From: Shewanella piezotolerans WP3
Lineage (GTDB): Bacteria > Pseudomonadota > Gammaproteobacteria > Enterobacterales > Shewanellaceae
Reading direction: 5' to 3'
NCBI RefSeq assembly: GCF_000014885.1
Contig: NC_011566.1
Location: 930,001 to 994,000 of the forward strand
DNA length: 64,000 nucleotides
This document shows positions 1-9,005 of the stretch, piece by piece. A program made the translations under genes and the position numbers. How positions within the stretch are numbered: the stretch's first letter is position 1; each line of letters starts with the position of its first letter. A model generated the notes under the pieces. It ran no database searches, was not told the DNA's origin, and saw nothing but the letters and a program-made list of their open reading frames with translations.

Positions 1-102
1 GCGTTCGTTAGTACTAACTCCCTAAATAATATTGCTCGCTTGTGCTTGAACTACATACTAATTTTCATTCATTTGAAATATAATTTTTACTTTTGCGAGT
101 CT

Positions 103-594
103 ATGATGAAGCCATTAAATATTACTTGGAAAGTGGGCTCTGAATTGCATGAGGGCATGACTGAGTTGAGTGCTTGGCATAATTTTAACGCGTACGGTAG
201 TGTTGGGTTTCTCACCCAAGAAGACCTTTCCATTACAGATAACATGCAGCAATGGTTCATCGATAACGAGCAGCGTATTTATGCACTTGTCTGTGATTAT
301 GTGAATGAAAACTATCAAGAACTACTTGAGGAATCTGAATTTCTAGATGTGTTTGATGAAGACTCAGAGCTTTATGAGACACGTTGCGGCGCGGTGAGCA
401 AAGAAGATATGCATGCGGGAAATATCTTTAAATTAATGCAAATATCAGCATTTGTTTTGCATCACCCTGACAAAAGTGCTGTCGGGATGATTTTTGAATG
501 TGCTTGGGATGAAGAACATGGCTTTGGGCTTGTAATCCAAGCTGACGAGATTATTTCGCAAGGCGGCGAACAGGTCGTGTATAGCGAGCTATAG
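103..594 (+). CDS. Hypothetical protein, DUF6985-like
   Basis: Acidic, soluble protein of 163 residues with no signal peptide or membrane segment. I place the start at the ATG-ATG pair at 103 because the upstream in-frame stretch (from 40) is hydrophobic and AT-rich and does not look like protein. The C-terminal part contains a FECAWDEEHGFGL block, which resembles the W-D-x-E-H-G-x-G signature of the DUF6985 / immunity-like families. That assignment is from memory and tentative. It stands alone, with no partner toxin visible in the window. Function unknown. Confidence 0.6.
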   Translation: MMKPLNITWKVGSELHEGMTELSAWHNFNAYGSVGFLTQEDLSITDNMQQWFIDNEQRIYALVCDYVNENYQELLEESEFLDVFDEDSELYETRCGAVSKEDMHAGNIFKLMQISAFVLHHPDKSAVGMIFECAWDEEHGFGLVIQADEIISQGGEQVVYSEL

Positions 595-909
595 TCCGCC
601 TGCAAAAGCAATTGGAGGCGGTAATTAGGAGCAATCATAGACCCCATCATTAATGGCGTGAATAACGGCCTTCTACTCTGATTTTAAAGCGTATTTAACA
701 AGGAGGTTGCATGCCGAGGAAGAGATGAACTCTCGTTAGTATTGTGCTTTCTGCTTGGGACTAATAGTGGAGAGTTTTGTTAGCGTGATTTGACGCTGAA
801 ACCACTGTGGCCTGCATCTTGGTTGGTGTTTAGGTTCTTTTTGTATAGTAAGCGCATCATTCAAGATAAATTACCCTAAATGAGACGCTTACTAAGCACT
901 GCTTTCTAT
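595..909. other. Intergenic, no gene seen
   Basis: AT-rich spacer between two convergent genes. Nothing beyond short chance frames; no clear terminator or repeat. Confidence 0.5.
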
Positions 910-3118
910 CTATTGGTTGGATTGTGGAGCGGTAACTTTAGAGTTAGAGCCTGTCGACACTAATGCGTCAGAGAATTGGTTGCTATACGCGCAGGAATCA
1001 GCAACTGAGGTCCCGTCCGCTTTAGTCCACTTAACTTTCTTGCCATTTAAAAAGGTACACGATACTTCAATATCATGAATTTTCGTATTTTCAACCTCTA
1101 GAGGGGTTGGTCGCTAATACAACCATATCTGCTAGTTTCCCTTCTTCTAGAGAGCCTACTTCATCATCAATATCATGTTGCATTGCTGGGTGGATAGTAA
1201 TACTCATGAGCGCTTGATAAGGGGTTAAAGTTTCTGCAGAATTGAGCGGTTTTCCATCTCCCTCTAATTCTGGGTAGCTCCAAGTATTGCGAGTAACTGC
1301 CTGCTCTACAAACCAAAGCGGGTAAAGCGGTGTAATTGACATGTCGCTGTGTAGAGACAGCGGAATGTTCTTATCCCATTCAGTTTTAGTTGGGTCGATA
1401 TTCTTAGCTCGTTGATTGCCTAGCTCATTTTTAAAGGAATCTCCCCAGTAGGCAACATGACCAATCAAATGGCTAGATGATAAGTTAGGTAAGTTTGTAT
1501 TTCTTGCTTGCTCAATCAATGCCGGAATAGCTAAAGGATCTGATTGTCCACCGCTAACAGTTGAATGAATAAGTACACTGGGTAATTCTGCAAAGCTGTC
1601 ATAGGTACTAGAAAGTTCTTTTAGTGCCGCCACCGAATTCTTTATCGCTTGGTCACCATTTGCATGAATGTGTATGTACCAATCGTCTTTTGCGTACTTT
1701 CTCAAATTTTGTTCTATCTGATCCTTGGTGTAATTTTGATGCCCTTTATCATATGACTTACATAGTCCATCTTTAGAATAGGCTTCTGATAAATCACCAC
1801 TGCATCCTTGTGTTGAACCATCAGCCCATAGCTTTATACCTTCCGCCGAGAATAAGCTGTTATATTCACTATTTACAAAAGGGACTTTTTCAATAGAGCA
1901 GTCACTGGGTTCTGAACACCATTCACCATCCCATGTATACAGGGTTCTGATTCGTGCTGGCATATCGGAGCGTTTTGCCATTTGTTTATAATTATTGATT
2001 AACTCTAAGTTGGAACCACCACCTTCAGCAAAGGTTGTCACCCCTTGTTGGGAAGCTACATTCAATACTTGAATCATGTCATCCTCTAAGGACTCTGGCA
2101 TGATAATACTGTCTTTCAGAGTGTTTAATAGTGGATAAAAAGCAGACTCTTCTTTCAGCAACCCGGAGAACGTCCATAATCCGGGCTTACTTTCTACTAT
2201 TCCCCACTCTCCATCTGGAAACGCATATTGATAAGCAGCCATTTGTTCTGAAAGTTGCATTTGTTTCTTGCTACCTGCACAAAGAATTGGTTTTCCCTGT
2301 GAGTCATTAAAGAAATCAATCTGTGCTTGAGTCAATGAAATTCCTGTTTTAGATTCATAGTCTTGGCTTTTTATATTAAATTTGTAATTACAGATCCCTG
2401 CGCTTTTAAATGCCATCTGGTTCACATATGCGAGGTGTCCCGACTGATCTAATATGAACACTGGAGATGTTTTAAAAGCGGGTCTATCTTGTAGAAATTT
2501 AGCAGGGTAAGCTAAAAACTCTCTATTAATATTTAAAGATTTTTCATCATTTAACAACATGCGGGAAGGGTCCATACCATTTCCCAAGTACCACCCTTCT
2601 AGCATAGGTTTACTTGCGGCTAGAACGTCCATTGCATCATCCAAATACAACAAACAGTTTTTATCTGAACCCGGTATATTATTTTCTTTGTATAATAATC
2701 CATACCCTTGTTCATATATCTTCTGATATTTATCGGGCAAACATGGCATCAAATTTGTCAGTTCAGCTCCAACAACGGTCAGCTGAAGATGAGCGTGGGG
2801 TTCGATAAAACCTGGTAGCAGGGTTCTACCTGCAAGATCAAGATACTCAACCTGAGAACCATCTGGAATGCTGTTTATTACAGCTGTGGACTTACCTATC
2901 GCGGTAATTTTGTCCCCTTTTACAAGTAGGGCGTAGTCTTCGTCATATATGTGTTTTTTTGAGCTATCTCCCATGCTTCCTTGCATTGTGAGGATATTCC
3001 CCCCGCTGATAAACAAGTAATTATCATTATCAGTTTTGCTCGAGGTTTGTTTAGTATTTCCACTGCAGGCCACTAATAAGAATAGTGAAGTCAGCATCAT
3101 ATATTTTACATATTTCAT
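910..3118 (-). pseudogene. Lipoprotein amidohydrolase (YtcJ-type, amidohydrolase 3), frameshifted near 3' end
   Basis: Amidohydrolase-superfamily protein, probably a periplasmic or outer-membrane lipoprotein. The N-terminus is a lipoprotein signal with lipobox LVAC. The metal-binding GFIEPHAHLQ motif (HxH) follows near residue 105, and HIHANGDQA lies near residue 485, both typical of the YtcJ group. The C-terminal hallmark GSLEEGKLADMVVLATNP is present. The continuous frame then stops at 1091 after NPSRG. One base less in the four-G run at 1103-1106 (C on the coding strand) restores NPLEVENTKIHDIEV and then ..FLNGKKV.., running on to a stop at 910 (735 residues in total). So a 1-base insertion breaks the last ~65 residues. 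Whether it is real or a sequencing error cannot be told here. Substrate unknown. Confidence 0.8.
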
Positions 3119-3616
3119 CTAAATTCCTTAATTTCCATTTAAGTTAATTTATTATTAATACGGCACAGTTTTTATCCATCGCTGTGAGTCGTTAGGTGTT
3201 CTGTTAATAGGGAGTGTAGATAAGCTAGGAGCGTTGCGCCTTCTATTATTCTTCTGATGCAGTAAATTGAATTTTTAAACATTTCAATACAACCAATCAT
3301 AGATATCTTATTAATATTGAAGCGTTATGTTTCCCTTTCTTTGCGCTTTAATAAGCGTGATCTCGAGTAGCTATTACTTTAGAAAATGTCAAAAGTTAAA
3401 CCTTTCCTAACCCTGAAACGTACTTTCTGAAATATTTTAAGTTACTGATGTATAAGTTTAAAACTTAAAGTTCTCTAAGAGAATATAATCAGAAGGTTAA
3501 TTGTTCCTATTGCTCTAGTCTTTATAGCGACAGTCAGGTTGAAGGGCTTGCTAGCCACTCAAATCAGTTTGTTGAAATGGATGTTTTAAAGACAATTAAT
3601 CAAAAGGAATTATCAC
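3119..3616. other. Divergent intergenic region
   Basis: About 500 bp between the divergent amidohydrolase and DUF1842 genes. AT-rich, and it must hold both promoters, but I see no convincing operator, repeat or RNA. Confidence 0.4.
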
Positions 3617-4066
3617 ATGACTCAGGTACAAAGCTCACAAGAACAGATCCAAGGTGTATTTAACGTATCTTACGAAATTACCAATCATCTACTCGGAGGC
3701 GTTTCGCTACATGTGGATCTGCATGTTGCTGGTAAACAGGTGACAGGGTTTGGAAGAGTCTTCCAGGCAACCAGTAAGCCTGTGAATGTTTTATCTAAGC
3801 TCAACGGTGAATGGTCGTATATGTGCACTATGTCATCGTGCAATATTCTGGTGGTATTGGATGGTGTCGGCCTTAATGGTGCAGAAAATACCAAGGTAAG
3901 AATGTCGCTGGCAGATAATTGGCAGTCAGGTGCTGCGAGTTTTCAATACTTGTTTAATGGTGAATGGCATGAATGTGAGATTGCCAAAGTTGAACTATCA
4001 GAACCTTCATCGATATCAAAATTGGCAGAAGTCACAACGGAATATGCTAAGAAAACACTAGTATAA
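3617..4066 (+). CDS. DUF1842-family protein
   Basis: Soluble 149-residue protein without signal peptide. The beta-rich pattern, with a central GEWSYMCTM..NILVVLDGVG block, matches what I remember of DUF1842, a small beta-protein family often encoded beside PixA/AidA-type inclusion proteins. A good ribosome site (AAAGGAAT) precedes the ATG. The next gene downstream on the same strand is PixA-like, which supports the assignment. The 310-bp gap between them suggests separate promoters rather than one tight operon. Biochemical role unknown. Confidence 0.65.
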   Translation: MTQVQSSQEQIQGVFNVSYEITNHLLGGVSLHVDLHVAGKQVTGFGRVFQATSKPVNVLSKLNGEWSYMCTMSSCNILVVLDGVGLNGAENTKVRMSLADNWQSGAASFQYLFNGEWHECEIAKVELSEPSSISKLAEVTTEYAKKTLV

Positions 4067-4377
4067 AGTCGTGGTCATAAGGGAGTCACTATTGCTTTTC
4101 AAATCTTTAAATAGGTTGAAGGCAGGTTAAGGTACTTTAGCTGTTACTCCCATTTGAGATATACACGTTGAACTGCAGTATACAAGCTGATTGTTTGTGT
4201 ACTGCTTTTTAATCAGTGAGTAGCCCTCAGACTCAGACCCATTTTTCTATTTTTACAGGTCTGTATATAGCCGTGTAATACAACTATTGATTGATACTCG
4301 CTGCAATAACCCACAACTAACGGGTTAGTCTAAATGTTGATTTGGATATGTTTACTTCACTAACAAGGATGAATTTT
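4067..4377. other. Intergenic, likely promoter of the PixA-like gene
   Basis: 310-bp AT-rich spacer between the DUF1842 and PixA-like genes. No hairpin with a U-tract was found after DUF1842. No gene. Confidence 0.4.
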
Positions 4378-4986
4378 ATGTCAGAAAATATAGATATACG
4401 CGTTGTAATGGACCCAAGTAAATTCCCGAATAATATAGGTGGAAATATTAGCCTTGATACACCACTCGCTGAGATCCCTGTTCATAATGGTACAAATGGT
4501 CTGTGGATGATTTGTGAGTCAGATAATGTCATTAGTGGTAATGCCTCTGCTTACAGCTTGCGTATTAAAGCTGCTCAAGGTGATGTAGTCCGCTGGTGGG
4601 ATAGTCCGCTTACGGTAGAAGATAAAGAGAAGGATATGATTATTGTCGGGTTTTACACGAGTAATAACCAAGTTGTGCCTGGCTTTACATGTAAAACTGC
4701 TTGGGAAAATATTTTTTCAACAACACAGGCAAAGGCCAAAACAATTGGTGTGGCGACAATAAGCTCTGGCTTTTCATTGCAATCGCTGCAAGGTTTGGAG
4801 TTTGGTATGATCGCAGCGCCTCAAAATTATATTCGAGGGGCTATCAGCGATGCTGTTGATTCTGCATTAATTGGGAAGTCGATCCAGTATTACCTTGTTG
4901 TTGCAAAACTGGATGTGAGTAAGGTAGGGGAGTCTAAATTAGAAGCTTTATACCGCATTGATCCAACAATCACTATCGCGAATTAG
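4378..4986 (+). CDS. PixA/AidA-family inclusion body protein
   Basis: 202-residue soluble protein resembling PixA, the crystalline cytoplasmic inclusion protein of Xenorhabdus, and AidA-type proteins. The family features I recognise are an N-terminal IDIRVVMDPSKF strand, WMICESDNVISGNAS, then LRIKAAQGDVVRWWDS (the G-D-x-x-R-W core), and a C-terminal YYLVVAKLDV strand. I chose the ATG at 4378 because an AAGGATG ribosome site lies just upstream; a longer start at 4342 lacks one. In known bacteria the family is linked to stationary phase or quorum-controlled host interaction. Its role here is not known. Confidence 0.75.
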   Translation: MSENIDIRVVMDPSKFPNNIGGNISLDTPLAEIPVHNGTNGLWMICESDNVISGNASAYSLRIKAAQGDVVRWWDSPLTVEDKEKDMIIVGFYTSNNQVVPGFTCKTAWENIFSTTQAKAKTIGVATISSGFSLQSLQGLEFGMIAAPQNYIRGAISDAVDSALIGKSIQYYLVVAKLDVSKVGESKLEALYRIDPTITIAN

Positions 4987-5025
4987 AACAATCATAAACA
5001 CTCACTGTTTATGAAGTGTTTCACG

Positions 5026-5064
5026 CTCCGACTTGGCACCACATGATGCCTCGTCGGAGGTTTG
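5026..5064 (+). terminator. Probable terminator after the PixA-like gene
   Basis: Hairpin with stem CTCCGAC/GTCGGAG extended inward by GGCA/TGCC, followed by GTTTGTT. It lies 40 bp past the stop codon. Confidence 0.45.
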
Positions 5065-5124
5065 TTAGGCAGTTTGCTATCTACATTCTCCACTATCCTT
5101 GATTCAGCTCTCGCTGACTTAAAT

Positions 5125-5144
5125 CGCGCTTGGTAACAAGCGCG
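5125..5144. repeat. Perfect short hairpin
   Basis: CGCGCTTG-GTAA-CAAGCGCG, an 8-bp perfect stem, followed on the plus strand by TCAGGCTTTTTC. It may be a second terminator or a small repeat unit. The rest of 5065-5358 holds no credible gene. Confidence 0.4.
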
Positions 5145-5358
5145 TCAGGCTTTTTCTGTAGGGTGGATTACTCTTCCTTTTACTCAAAGAAAGTGCCGAC
5201 TTAATGTTCCAGAACATATTAGAACCCATCAGCACCCTATAAATGTTGTAAAAGCTTTTTAACTTATTGAGTTGGAAAACCCATATATCAGACGGCTTGA
5301 AACAATTTTGGCCATGAATGGTATAATGGGGAAGTATCAGACTCTCGCCGTATTTGCA

Positions 5359-5394
5359 CAAAAAAAGCGGCTTACATCCGTTAATGCAAGCCGC
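5359..5394 (-). terminator. Rho-independent terminator of the Mrp-type operon
   Basis: Read on the minus strand: stem GCGGCTT/AAGCCGC followed by seven T. It sits about 55 bp past the stop of the last antiporter gene. Confidence 0.8.
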
Positions 5395-5448
5395 CTCAAT
5401 TATCTCTCTTCTCTTTACTGCTAAGTAAAAGCTATTAATCCTCTCTAG

Positions 5449-7170
5449 CTAAGCCGCAAACTTACTCACAAAGCCAATAAACAGATAAGACGCCAGTAGC
5501 ACGCCTACCCAGAGCACCATATTGCCAGCTGGGTATGAGCCTGAAAGCAGGCCGCCTAAGCCTTTATGCTTGCTAGCAATAAAGCGTTGGCATTGGCTTA
5601 GTCTACTCGTCACCGCGTTGCGTAGCGCTCCGTCGGCCTGCCAAATAACCGCAAATACTTTGGCAAGTACATTAGGAATGGCGCGCCTGTAGATCCAATC
5701 CACATCTAAATTAGTCGAGCGCAGCTCTGGCGGATACATGTTTCTCAAGTTTAACCAAACAAAGGCTAAGGCTGAGAACAGTAGCAGCTGAGTTTGGGCT
5801 AACACATGGGTCGCATCATATGGGTTGTAACCCGTATCATATGGCAGCAGCGAGTATAGCGCTTGCGGATAGATACCGATGGCAATACACAAACTCGCAG
5901 CGATAAACATAGCGAACAACATATTGCGCGGTGGATCGTTAGCGCGTAGACCTGAGTCGTGGGCGAAGAAGGCAAAGTAGGGGATCTTGATCCCTGCATG
6001 GTGGAACACGCCTGCTGAGGCGAACAGTAGCATCAACCAGATCCAGTCATAACCGTTTTCAAGTGCTGCTGACATCACCATAGATTTGCTGACAAAACCA
6101 CTAAACAGCGGGAAGGCTGAGATAGAGGCCGCACCGACAATACAGAGTATAGTGGTCTTGGGCATGGTCTTATACAGGCCGCCGAGATCTGAGCCGTTCA
6201 TTCTGCCGGTCATATGTAGCACCGCGCCCATGCTCATAAACAGCAGACCTTTGAAGATCACATCGTTAAAGGCATGTGCAATGGCACCGTTGATTGCCAG
6301 TGCAGTACCTATCCCGATCCCGACCACCATAAAGCCCACTTGGTTTATCAAGCTATAGGCCAGTACGCGGCGAAGATCGTTCTCGATGACTGCAAAGAAG
6401 ATAGGGAAGCAGGTCATGGCTGCGCCAATGTAAACCAAGAGCTCTGTACCTGGGTAGGCACGCGCTAGGGCATAAACGGCGACCTTAGTAGTAAATGCAC
6501 TGAGGATAACCGTACCCGTTGGCGTGGCTTCCGGGTAAGCATCTGTGAGCCAGTTATGGAAAAACGGAAAAGCACATTTGATCCCAAAGGCGATAAATAT
6601 CAACCAGCCAGCGATACTCTCTAGGCCAATATAGTCAAAGGCCAGTGAGCCTGTTTCAGAGGCATAAAATAGTGCCCCTACTAGCAAGATGACGCCCGAT
6701 AGCACCTGAATGATCAAGTAGCGCATACCAGCATGATAAGAGCGGGAGGTTCTACGCGCCCAGATCAGAAATACTGAGGTAAAGGCCAGTAGCTCCCAAA
6801 ACACAAATAGCGTCAGCAGATCACCAGCAAATACTGCGCCTAGTGCACTACCTGCATAGAGCATGGCGGCAACTTGCTGTACGGTATCTTTAACATGCAG
6901 CGAGTAGATAATGGAGATGAATGCGGCGATATGAAATACATAGCCAAACATCAAACTCAGTTTATCAGCGCGATAGGGCACTAATTCATAATCTAAAAAT
7001 GTCATCTGCAGGTGAATGCCCTCTGGCACAGTCCACAGGTGCATTGCGCTAATGACTGGAATCGCCACCATTATCGCACCGCGTAGCTTGCCCTGAGTCA
7101 GTGCAGCAATAAGCCCGCCTATAAAGAACAGGGTAAAGGGCGGTATCTCAAGCATCCACATTGTGATCAC
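5449..7170 (-). CDS. Third MrpD/NuoL-like antiporter subunit (last gene of operon)
   Basis: Polytopic membrane protein of 573 residues from the proton-conducting transporter family (Proton_antipo_M; MrpD/NuoL/NuoN/HyfB). The key charged residues of the family are present: a TM5-type glutamate in FVFWELLAF, the TM7 lysine in FGIKCAFPFFHNWL, and a second lysine in FTTKVAVYALAR. This argues for an active ion-translocating module. After about residue 480 it has a soluble-looking stretch and a final transmembrane helix. The start overlaps the previous gene by 14-23 bp, depending on which ATG (7170 or 7161) is used, implying translational coupling. Confidence 0.85.
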   Translation of the reverse strand: MITMWMLEIPPFTLFFIGGLIAALTQGKLRGAIMVAIPVISAMHLWTVPEGIHLQMTFLDYELVPYRADKLSLMFGYVFHIAAFISIIYSLHVKDTVQQVAAMLYAGSALGAVFAGDLLTLFVFWELLAFTSVFLIWARRTSRSYHAGMRYLIIQVLSGVILLVGALFYASETGSLAFDYIGLESIAGWLIFIAFGIKCAFPFFHNWLTDAYPEATPTGTVILSAFTTKVAVYALARAYPGTELLVYIGAAMTCFPIFFAVIENDLRRVLAYSLINQVGFMVVGIGIGTALAINGAIAHAFNDVIFKGLLFMSMGAVLHMTGRMNGSDLGGLYKTMPKTTILCIVGAASISAFPLFSGFVSKSMVMSAALENGYDWIWLMLLFASAGVFHHAGIKIPYFAFFAHDSGLRANDPPRNMLFAMFIAASLCIAIGIYPQALYSLLPYDTGYNPYDATHVLAQTQLLLFSALAFVWLNLRNMYPPELRSTNLDVDWIYRRAIPNVLAKVFAVIWQADGALRNAVTSRLSQCQRFIASKHKGLGGLLSGSYPAGNMVLWVGVLLASYLFIGFVSKFAA

Positions 7171-7525
7171 CTACTTTTTTGTTTTCATTCTGAATGTTGG
7201 CACCCTGATGGGTGTTTTCATCATTGTTATTATCAAGATCGTCATCATCGTAGTAATCCTCTGAACGCATCAGAAAGGTGCGCATCCAGCGAGCGATGAC
7301 CACCAAGACTACACAGCCCACAAAGCCATAGAGGGGGTAGAAGGCAGGCAGGTTTTCCCAGCTATGATAGACATGGCGATTGATAACAAAATCAAGCACG
7401 ACAACAAGTACACAGCAGGCATAGAAAATATTCATAACCCACTTAGTATTTTTGGGGTTATCAAAGAAGTACTGCTTTTGCTCTTTGTTGTTCTCTTTAT
7501 TAGTACTTTCCTTGTTATCGGGCAT
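7148..7525 (-). CDS. Small two-helix membrane protein of the Mrp-type operon
   Basis: 125 residues: a charged Lys/Asn/Glu-rich N-terminus, two predicted membrane helices (about residues 29-47 and 66-83), then a very acidic Asp/Glu/Asn tail. It resembles none of the canonical MrpA-G subunits. Both ends overlap the flanking D-type genes, by 11 and up to 23 bp, so it is almost certainly co-translated with them. It is probably an accessory or assembly subunit, inferred from context only. Confidence 0.7.
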   Translation of the reverse strand: MPDNKESTNKENNKEQKQYFFDNPKNTKWVMNIFYACCVLVVVLDFVINRHVYHSWENLPAFYPLYGFVGCVVLVVIARWMRTFLMRSEDYYDDDDLDNNNDENTHQGANIQNENKKVGDHNVDA

Positions 7526-9005
7526 GGCTGACTCCAGGTACAGTTAAGATGGTTTTGGCCAATTCATAGAGAGGTTGCGGATAGATAAACAAGATTAGGC
7601 AACCCAAGGTTGTGATGGATAGCGCGACTAATGACACCATTGGCGCCTCTTTGATGCCTGTCTTTGCTGCAGGGTGGTCCTTACCTGGGAAGAACGCATG
7701 GTAGGGAATAGGCAATAGGTAAGCGATATTGAGTAATGAACTCACCATCAATACCATCATAATGACCCAATAACCTGTTTCCATGGTGCCCATCAACAGG
7801 AACCACTTACTCCACGTACCGCCTGCAGGTGGCACGCCAATAATACTTAGGCTAGCGATAAAAAATGCGAACATGGTGACTGGCATAGTAAAGCCAAGGC
7901 CACGCATCTCACTGATTTTAGATTTATGGGTTGCAACCAAGATTGCACCTGCACAGAAGAACAAGGTGATCTTGCCAAATGCGTGGGTTGCAATGTGCAT
8001 TGAGCTGCCGATAACCCCTGATGAGGTGGCCAGCAACGCGCCTATGGTGATATAGCCCAGCTGGCTTACAGTTGAGTAGGCTAATCTTGCTTTTAAGTTG
8101 TCCTGACGCATCGCTACAATCGAGGCGAGCAGCACAGATGCGCCAGCTAGATACAGCAGGAAGTCGGTTGTCGGCAGGTTTGGCAATAGCTCGATACCAA
8201 AGATAAACACGCAGACCTTTAATATGGTGAACACTCCAGCCTTAACAACGGCGACGGCATGCAGCAGCGCGCTCACTGGAGTTGGCGCCACCATAGCGGC
8301 AGGTAGCCAGCGATGAAACGGCATGATGGCCGCTTTACCAATACCAAATACAAACAGCACCAGTATTGCGCCCGCTAAGCTAGTATCGACATTATCGCCA
8401 AATACGCCGCCTGCGGTGAATTCCAAGGTGCCGGCCACAAACCAAGTTAAGATAATCGCTAACAGGAAGAAGGCAATAGAGGTGCCAAGCAAGATACCAA
8501 GGTATACACGCCCCCCCTGTTTGGCCTTTTCAGTGCCAGCGTGAGTCACTAATGGGTAAGTGGAGAGGGTTAACACTTCGTAGAAGATGAACAGTGTGAA
8601 TAGGTTGGCAGAAAATGCCAGTCCCATCACTGCGCTTATCGCTAAGGCGAAGCAGAGGTAGAAGCGGGTTTGGTTATCCTCACCGTGGCCGCGCATATAG
8701 CCGATGGCATACAGGGTGGTGATAAGCCAAAGAAAGCTAGCAATAAGGGCGAATAACATGCCGAGTGGCTCAACCATAAAGCTGACCTCTAGCCCAGGCA
8801 GCAGTTGCCACCAAAACACCTCGATAGATGCGCCAGCACTGAGCCCTTGATAGAGGTTTATCACACAAAAGAGCACCGCAAGACTGAAACTGATGGTTAC
8901 AGCCTCACGAAGGTTGGGATGTTTTCCCGTTGCCACAATCGCCAGTGTGGCGAGTAGAGGCAAGATAATGGTTAGCTGCAGTAACAGCTCCAACGATAGA
9001 TTCAT
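7515..9005 (-). CDS. Second MrpD/NuoN-like antiporter subunit
   Basis: 496-residue polytopic membrane protein of the MrpD/NuoN family. The conserved glutamate is in FIFYEVLTLSTYP, the pump lysine in GIGKAAIMPFHRWLP, and the helix-8 HAVAVVKAGVF motif is intact. This suggests an ion-conducting antiporter-like unit distinct from the canonical MrpD encoded just upstream. Its ATG overlaps the stop of the upstream mrpD by 4 bp. The coding strand carries a seven-G run near 8511-8517, with the reading frame intact across it. Confidence 0.85.
   Translation of the reverse strand: MNLSLELLLQLTIILPLLATLAIVATGKHPNLREAVTISFSLAVLFCVINLYQGLSAGASIEVFWWQLLPGLEVSFMVEPLGMLFALIASFLWLITTLYAIGYMRGHGEDNQTRFYLCFALAISAVMGLAFSANLFTLFIFYEVLTLSTYPLVTHAGTEKAKQGGRVYLGILLGTSIAFFLLAIILTWFVAGTLEFTAGGVFGDNVDTSLAGAILVLFVFGIGKAAIMPFHRWLPAAMVAPTPVSALLHAVAVVKAGVFTILKVCVFIFGIELLPNLPTTDFLLYLAGASVLLASIVAMRQDNLKARLAYSTVSQLGYITIGALLATSSGVIGSSMHIATHAFGKITLFFCAGAILVATHKSKISEMRGLGFTMPVTMFAFFIASLSIIGVPPAGGTWSKWFLLMGTMETGYWVIMMVLMVSSLLNIAYLLPIPYHAFFPGKDHPAAKTGIKEAPMVSLVALSITTLGCLILFIYPQPLYELAKTILTVPGVSHAR

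Noticed and set aside
5119..5361. 80-codon minus-strand frame
   Set aside because: No ribosome site, overlaps the Mrp terminator and a perfect hairpin, and composition is not protein-like.
8511..8517. Seven-base homopolymer inside the second D-type gene as a phase-variation site
   Set aside because: The frame is intact on both sides and there is no alternative frame or repeat context to support switching.
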